Source of the DNA: JBFJKD01 sp041601945
Lineage (GTDB): Bacteria; Pseudomonadota; Gammaproteobacteria; Pseudomonadales; Porticoccaceae
DNA: 8,697 bases
Assembly: GCA_041601945.1 (NCBI GenBank)
Contig: JBFIHG010000063.1
Location: 1-8,697 of the forward strand
Reading direction: 5' to 3'
The number at the start of each line of letters is the position of its first letter. Position 1 is the first letter of the stretch. This document shows, one piece after another, positions 5,796-8,697 of this stretch. The translations under genes and the position numbers were made by a program. The notes beneath the pieces are model-generated. The model saw only the letters and a program-made list of their open reading frames with translations, ran no database searches and was not told where the DNA came from.

Positions 5796-5984
5796 TTAGT
5801 TTCCGTCGGGTTGTTGTAGCTCCGCAATCGCTTTTTGCACCATTTTTTCGGTAATGGGAATTTCATTGCCATTTTCATCGAGCAGTGCCGCGCCGTTAAA
5901 ATCCGTTAGCTGGTGTGCGGCACCGGGCTGGTTGCCGCGGGTCTCTTGCTTAGGATCGCCATTGGTATCGAATTTCTTGGTCAT
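5796..5984 (-). CDS. Small protein of 62 residues, possibly PA1571-like
   Basis: This short reading frame is likely real because of its composition and position. The product is hydrophilic with a disordered-looking N-terminal half (MTKKFDTNGDPKQETRGNQP) and an ordered C-terminal half: ALLDENGNEIPITEKMVQKAIAEL at residues 33-56 looks like a beta turn followed by a helix. The pattern of a D-E-x-G-x-E-I-P-I-T-E-x-M stretch near the C-terminus reminds me of the small PA1571 family of Pseudomonas and relatives, whose function I do not know. Upstream, AGGGA lies about nine bases before the ATG. It begins 39 bases after the alaA stop on the same strand and so may be read from the alaA transcript. 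It converges on pdxB with 41 bases between the stops, in which I see only a weak GATAG/CTATC pairing and no terminator. Confidence 0.65.
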   Translation of the reverse strand: MTKKFDTNGDPKQETRGNQPGAAHQLTDFNGAALLDENGNEIPITEKMVQKAIAELQQPDGN

Positions 5985-6023
5985 AACCTTGATTCCCTGT
6001 GTTTGTCTGTGGTGGCGCTCGAC

Positions 6024-7241
6024 TTAACCCTGGCGCAAACGTTTTAAAAATGCGCTGAGGCGGCCGATAGCGTCCTCGAGTTCGTCCACGCGGGGTAAAA
6101 ACACCATTCGGAAGTGTTGCTCGTCGACCCAGTTAAACGCAGTGCCCTGTACCAGTAACAACTTTTCCTGGAGTAATAGCTCCAATATCAGCTGTTCGTC
6201 GTTTTGAATGGGGTAGATCTCCGGATCCAGTTTGGGGAACAGGTACAACGCACCCTGGGGTTTGACACAACTGACTCCGGGAATCTGGGTGACCAGATTC
6301 CACGCGAGTTCGCGCTGCTCGTAAAAGCGGCCACCGGGCTTTACCAGGTCGTTAATGCTTTGATACCCGCCCAGTGCGGTCTGAATGGCGTACATGGCCG
6401 GTACATTCGCACACAGGCGCATGGAGGCGAGCATTTCAATACCCTGAATATAGTTGCGCGCGAGATGTTTGGCGCCGCTGATAATCAGCCAGCCGGAACG
6501 AAACCCGGCGAGGCGATAGTTTTTGGAGAGTCCGTTAAAGGTAATGCACAGCACATCGGTGGCGATACTGCCCAGCGGTACGTGGACAGCGTCGTCAAAC
6601 AAAATACGGTCGTAAATCTCATCCGCGAGAATAACCAAGCCGTATTCCACGGCGAGTTCGACAATTTTCTTAAGCGTGTCCTCGCTGTATACCGCGCCGG
6701 TTGGGTTGTTGGGGTTGATGACCACGATGCCGCGGGTTTTGTCGGTAATTTTTGCGCGTATATCTTCCAGATCCGGCTGCCAGTCGTTGCCTTCGTCGCA
6801 GCGATAGTGCACCGGGTGCCCGCCGGACAGGTTAACCGCGGCCGTCCATAGAGGGTAATCCGGTGAGGGAATCAGTACTTCGTCGCCATCGTTAAGCAGT
6901 GCCTGCATCGACATGACGATAAGTTCGCTGACGCCATTGCCAAGAATGATATCCTCGATCTCGACATCGGCGATGCCCTGAATTTGACAGCGTTGCATAA
7001 CCGCTTTGCGCGCGCTGAAAATGCCTTTGGAATGGCTGTAGCCTTGCGCGGCTACCAGATTATGGATGACGTCCTGAATGATTTCGTCGGGCGCTTCAAA
7101 GCCAAACGGCGCAGGGTTGCCGATATTCAGCTTGAGAATGCGGTGACCTTCCTCCTCGAGGCGATTGGCATGGTCCAGAACCGGGCCGCGAATGTCATAG
7201 CAGACACTGTCCAGTTTGGTCGATTTTTGAATGTGCTGCAT
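6024..7241 (-). CDS. alaA: Alanine/pyruvate aminotransferase AlaA
   Basis: The 405-residue product equals E. coli AlaA (YfbQ) in length and matches it throughout. AlaA transfers the amino group of glutamate to pyruvate to make alanine, a PLP-dependent fold-type I enzyme in the cytoplasm. VCYDIRGPVL at 13-22 and KLNIGNPAPFGFEAPDEI at 37-54 are the N-terminal signature; GNGVSELI at 101-108 holds the phosphate of PLP, Y129 in SPDYPLW stacks near it, NPNNPTGA at 176-183 and ADEIYD at 206-211 bind the cofactor, and K240 in NGLSKNYR is the Schiff-base Lys. MLASMRLCANVPA and the C-terminal HFRMVFLPRV (substrate-carboxylate Arg) follow. The frame is open to 7289, but ATG 7241 gives the exact E. coli-like start and has AGGAA upstream, with a longish spacing of about ten bases. 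It is divergent from msrB, an arrangement I recall from Pseudomonas, and is followed by the 62-residue gene. Confidence 0.96.
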   Translation of the reverse strand: MQHIQKSTKLDSVCYDIRGPVLDHANRLEEEGHRILKLNIGNPAPFGFEAPDEIIQDVIHNLVAAQGYSHSKGIFSARKAVMQRCQIQGIADVEIEDIILGNGVSELIVMSMQALLNDGDEVLIPSPDYPLWTAAVNLSGGHPVHYRCDEGNDWQPDLEDIRAKITDKTRGIVVINPNNPTGAVYSEDTLKKIVELAVEYGLVILADEIYDRILFDDAVHVPLGSIATDVLCITFNGLSKNYRLAGFRSGWLIISGAKHLARNYIQGIEMLASMRLCANVPAMYAIQTALGGYQSINDLVKPGGRFYEQRELAWNLVTQIPGVSCVKPQGALYLFPKLDPEIYPIQNDEQLILELLLQEKLLLVQGTAFNWVDEQHFRMVFLPRVDELEDAIGRLSAFLKRLRQG

Positions 7242-7277
7242 GGCTTGCCAATTCCTGCCGGAGCGCGTAAAAATGGT

Positions 7278-7305
7278 ATTGTAGCTCAAATAGCGGGTTT
7301 AACGA
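7278..7305 (-). promoter_or_regulatory. Candidate promoter of alaA
   Basis: On the minus strand TACAAT (7278-7283) is a five-of-six match to a -10 box, with a weak -35 TCGTTA (7300-7305) sixteen bases away. Transcription would start near 7271, about 30 bases before the alaA ATG. The weak -35 suggests dependence on an activator or simply a modest promoter. For the divergent msrB the best I see is TTGTTA (7335-7340) with no good -10 box. Confidence 0.35.
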
Positions 7306-7384
7306 CTACCCGATCAGGCGGTTCCTGTGAAAATTTGTTACCTGCCAACACGGTGTAGTAACTGCATACGACGAAGAGGCTTTA

Positions 7385-7786
7385 ATGGACGACTCGCAAA
7401 AGAAAAACGATGAGTACTGGCGCAACAAGCTAACACCCGAGCAGTTTCAGGTGTGCCGCGGCAAAGGTACGGAGCGGCCGTTCACTGGTGAGTACTACCA
7501 TGAAACATCACCCGGGGTGTATACCTGCGCCTGTTGCGCGGCACCCTTGTTTGATGCCACGACCAAATATGATTCCGGCAGTGGCTGGCCGAGTTTTTAT
7601 GCGCCGGCCGATCAGGCCAGCATTCACGAAGAGGTGGACGACAGCCTGGGGATGCGCCGTGTGGAAATCACCTGTAGCCGTTGCGGTTCTCATCTGGGCC
7701 ATGTGTTTGAAGATGGCCCGCAACCGACCGGACTGCGTTATTGTGTTAATTCACTTTCGCTGCACCTGGTGAAGGATGGGGAGTGA
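7385..7786 (+). CDS. msrB: Peptide-methionine (R)-S-oxide reductase MsrB
   Basis: MsrB reduces the R epimer of methionine sulfoxide in proteins, regenerated by thioredoxin. The 133-residue protein has the whole family pattern: GTERPFTGEY at 28-37, zinc-site pairs C48-x2-C51 and C97-x2-C100, YDSGSGWPSF at 62-71, the HLGHVFEDGPQPTG block at 103-116 with its conserved His residues, and the catalytic C120 in RYCVNS. The recycling Cys found at the GCGWPS position in E. coli is Ser66 here. The only remaining Cys outside the zinc site and active site is C24 (FQVCRGKG), plausibly the alternative resolving Cys described for an MsrB subclass. AAGAGG at 7374-7379 is a good Shine-Dalgarno five bases before the ATG. 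There is no signal peptide, so it is cytoplasmic. It is followed after seven bases by the DUF1499 gene, likely in one operon. Confidence 0.96.
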   Translation: MDDSQKKNDEYWRNKLTPEQFQVCRGKGTERPFTGEYYHETSPGVYTCACCAAPLFDATTKYDSGSGWPSFYAPADQASIHEEVDDSLGMRRVEITCSRCGSHLGHVFEDGPQPTGLRYCVNSLSLHLVKDGE

Positions 7787-7793
7787 CGGCGTG

Positions 7794-8540
7794 ATGGCGA
7801 CTCTGATTTATCGTACAGGATGGATTAGCTTACTGGTGGTGCTGTTCGGCGTGCTAGGCTTTCGCTTTGGATGGCTGCCCTTCAGGGTGAGTTTTAGTGC
7901 CTACGGGCTCGGTCTACTCGGTTGTGCTCTGGTGGTCGTGGCGGCGGGTATCGCCGTGTTTGTCACCATGTCGCGGGGTGGGGATACTGGCCGCTGGCTG
8001 CTGCTGTTAGTAGTATGTGCGATCCCTGTAGCGATTGTCGTGGCGCGGGTCGGCGTCGTGGGATTTAGAGCGCCCCCCATTCACGATGTTACCACCGATA
8101 CTGCACAGCCACCGTTGTATCAGTTCGCCCAGACTCAGCGTGATGTCGACGACAATAGCCTTGTGTACGCTGGCGAGGAGGTGGCGGTGCTCCAGCGGCA
8201 AGCCTACCCGGATATCCAGACGCTCCAGCTTGCTGCGCCAGTGACCGCGGTGTATGCCATGGCGCTGGAGATAATCATCGAGCGTGGCTGGACTGTTTCA
8301 GGTGAAACGGCATTCAACGCAGGAGATACACCTCAGGAGGCGAATGCCCTGCAGGTGGAGGCGGTGGCGACCACGCCGTTATTCGGGTTTAAGGACGATG
8401 TGATTATTCGCGTGCGGCCCCTTGGCGATGGGACTGAGGTGGACATGCGCTCGGCGTCGCGCCTCGGTGTCAGTGATTTGGGGGTGAATGGCGCGCGGGT
8501 GCGCAGTGTATTGGGAGAACTTGCTACCAGGTTCGAATAA
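7794..8540 (+). CDS. DUF1499 family membrane protein
   Basis: The 248-residue product has three hydrophobic segments at about residues 8-29, 37-59 and 67-90, followed by a soluble DUF1499 domain from 92 to the end. The domain shows PPIHDVTTDTAQPP at 94-107, AYPDIQTLQL, an internal ERGWTV strand, FGFKDDVIIRV and the characteristic VDMRSASRLGVSDLGVNGARV close to the C-terminus. The function of DUF1499 is unknown to me; stand-alone and membrane-fused forms both occur. An ATG at 7776 and a GTG at 7791 share the frame. ATG 7794 is preferred because GGGGAG (7778-7783) lies ten bases upstream, while 7776 would overlap msrB and has no such site; GTG 7791 is nearly as good. Seven bases separate it from the msrB stop, which suggests cotranscription. 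No terminator is visible after it before the tRNA promoter. Confidence 0.85.
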   Translation: MATLIYRTGWISLLVVLFGVLGFRFGWLPFRVSFSAYGLGLLGCALVVVAAGIAVFVTMSRGGDTGRWLLLLVVCAIPVAIVVARVGVVGFRAPPIHDVTTDTAQPPLYQFAQTQRDVDDNSLVYAGEEVAVLQRQAYPDIQTLQLAAPVTAVYAMALEIIIERGWTVSGETAFNAGDTPQEANALQVEAVATTPLFGFKDDVIIRVRPLGDGTEVDMRSASRLGVSDLGVNGARVRSVLGELATRFE

Positions 8541-8557
8541 TCCTGGGCAGGTCGGAC

Positions 8558-8586
8558 TTGACAGTGTGGGGTAGTATTCCTAGAAT
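8558..8586 (+). promoter_or_regulatory. Strong sigma70 promoter of the tRNA-Glu gene
   Basis: TTGACA at 8558-8563 is a perfect -35 box; TAGAAT at 8581-8586 is a five-of-six -10 box; the spacer is exactly 17 bases. The bases after the -10 (GCGCGCC) form a GC-rich discriminator, a feature of stable-RNA promoters under stringent (ppGpp) control. The start would be near 8593, about 40 bases before the mature tRNA 5' end, leaving a 5' leader for RNase P. Confidence 0.85.
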
Positions 8587-8633
8587 GCGCGCCTCTCTCG
8601 TTGTCAGGATTTCTTGACTTGCGGAGGGTTCCA

Positions 8634-8697
8634 GTCCCGTTCGTCTAGAGGCCTAGGACACCGCCCTTTCACGGCGGTAACAGGGGTTCGACTCCCC
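8634..8697 (+). tRNA. tRNA-Glu (anticodon UUC), 3' end outside the window
   Basis: The first 64 bases closely match E. coli tRNA-Glu. The 5' acceptor strand GTCCCGT starts at 8634, the D arm contains TAGAGGCCTAGGA, the anticodon stem CCGCC (8661-8665) pairs with GGCGG (8673-8677), and the loop CTTTCAC places anticodon TTC at 8668-8670. The T arm begins AGGGG TTCGACT CCCC at the window edge. About 12 bases (the rest of the T stem, the 3' acceptor strand and any CCA) are missing. It reads GAA and GAG codons. U34 of this tRNA is a substrate of the TusA-fed 2-thiolation pathway. It may be the first gene of a tRNA cluster, which cannot be seen. Confidence 0.97.

Noticed and set aside
6204..6851. 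A 215-codon open frame on the plus strand opposite alaA
   Set aside because: alaA matches E. coli AlaA along its full length; this frame has no domain and no ribosome binding site of note.
1..8697. Mobile element, prophage, CRISPR array or defence/toxin genes
   Set aside because: I looked for transposase or integrase motifs, regularly spaced repeats and small toxin-antitoxin pairs on both strands and saw none.

Overview
The window reads as chromosomal DNA of a moderately GC-rich gammaproteobacterium. EpmC, PdxB, TusA and an AlaA-type aminotransferase are typical of that class. From gene content I would lean towards the Cellvibrionales/Pseudomonadales side, but this is an impression and not a placement. 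Genes are dense, no stretch over 300 bases lacks a gene, and I see no insertion sequence, phage gene, CRISPR array or toxin-antitoxin pair.

Layout. (1) 1-1119, plus strand: the 3' end of an epoxide hydrolase gene cut by the window edge, coupled by a one-base stop/start overlap to a KANL3/TEX30-like alpha/beta hydrolase. (2) 1116-1397, minus: a small antibiotic-biosynthesis-monooxygenase (ABM) fold protein whose stop shares TTAA with the hydrolase stop. (3) 1496-1729, plus: tusA, divergent from the ABM gene, with a good sigma70-like promoter. (4) 1748-2443, minus: a protein of unknown function, framed by a near-perfect 15/16-base direct repeat. (5) 2617-5754, plus: a tight four-gene run of gamma-glutamylcyclotransferase-like protein, epmC (EF-P hydroxylase), a stand-alone PolA-type 5'-3' nuclease and pdxB, with a possible 13-codon leader ORF before pdxB. 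(6) 7241-5796, minus: alaA followed by a 62-residue protein. (7) 7385-8540, plus: msrB and a membrane-anchored DUF1499 protein. (8) 8558-8697, plus: a near-consensus promoter and the first 64 bases of a tRNA-Glu(UUC) gene that runs off the window.

How the genes connect. PdxB makes a precursor of pyridoxal phosphate, the cofactor of AlaA and of the cysteine desulfurase that feeds TusA. TusA passes sulfur to the 2-thiouridine at U34 of tRNA-Glu, -Lys and -Gln, and the tRNA at the window end is one of those substrates. EpmC finishes the post-translational modification of elongation factor P. The glutamylcyclotransferase and MsrB belong broadly to glutathione turnover and oxidative repair. These are metabolic links rather than evidence of one system. 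I found no clear novel multi-gene system. The items most worth a second look are the pdxB leader ORF, the nuclease that keeps the full metal-ligand set that Xni has lost, the unknown gene between short repeats, and the cysteine pattern of MsrB.
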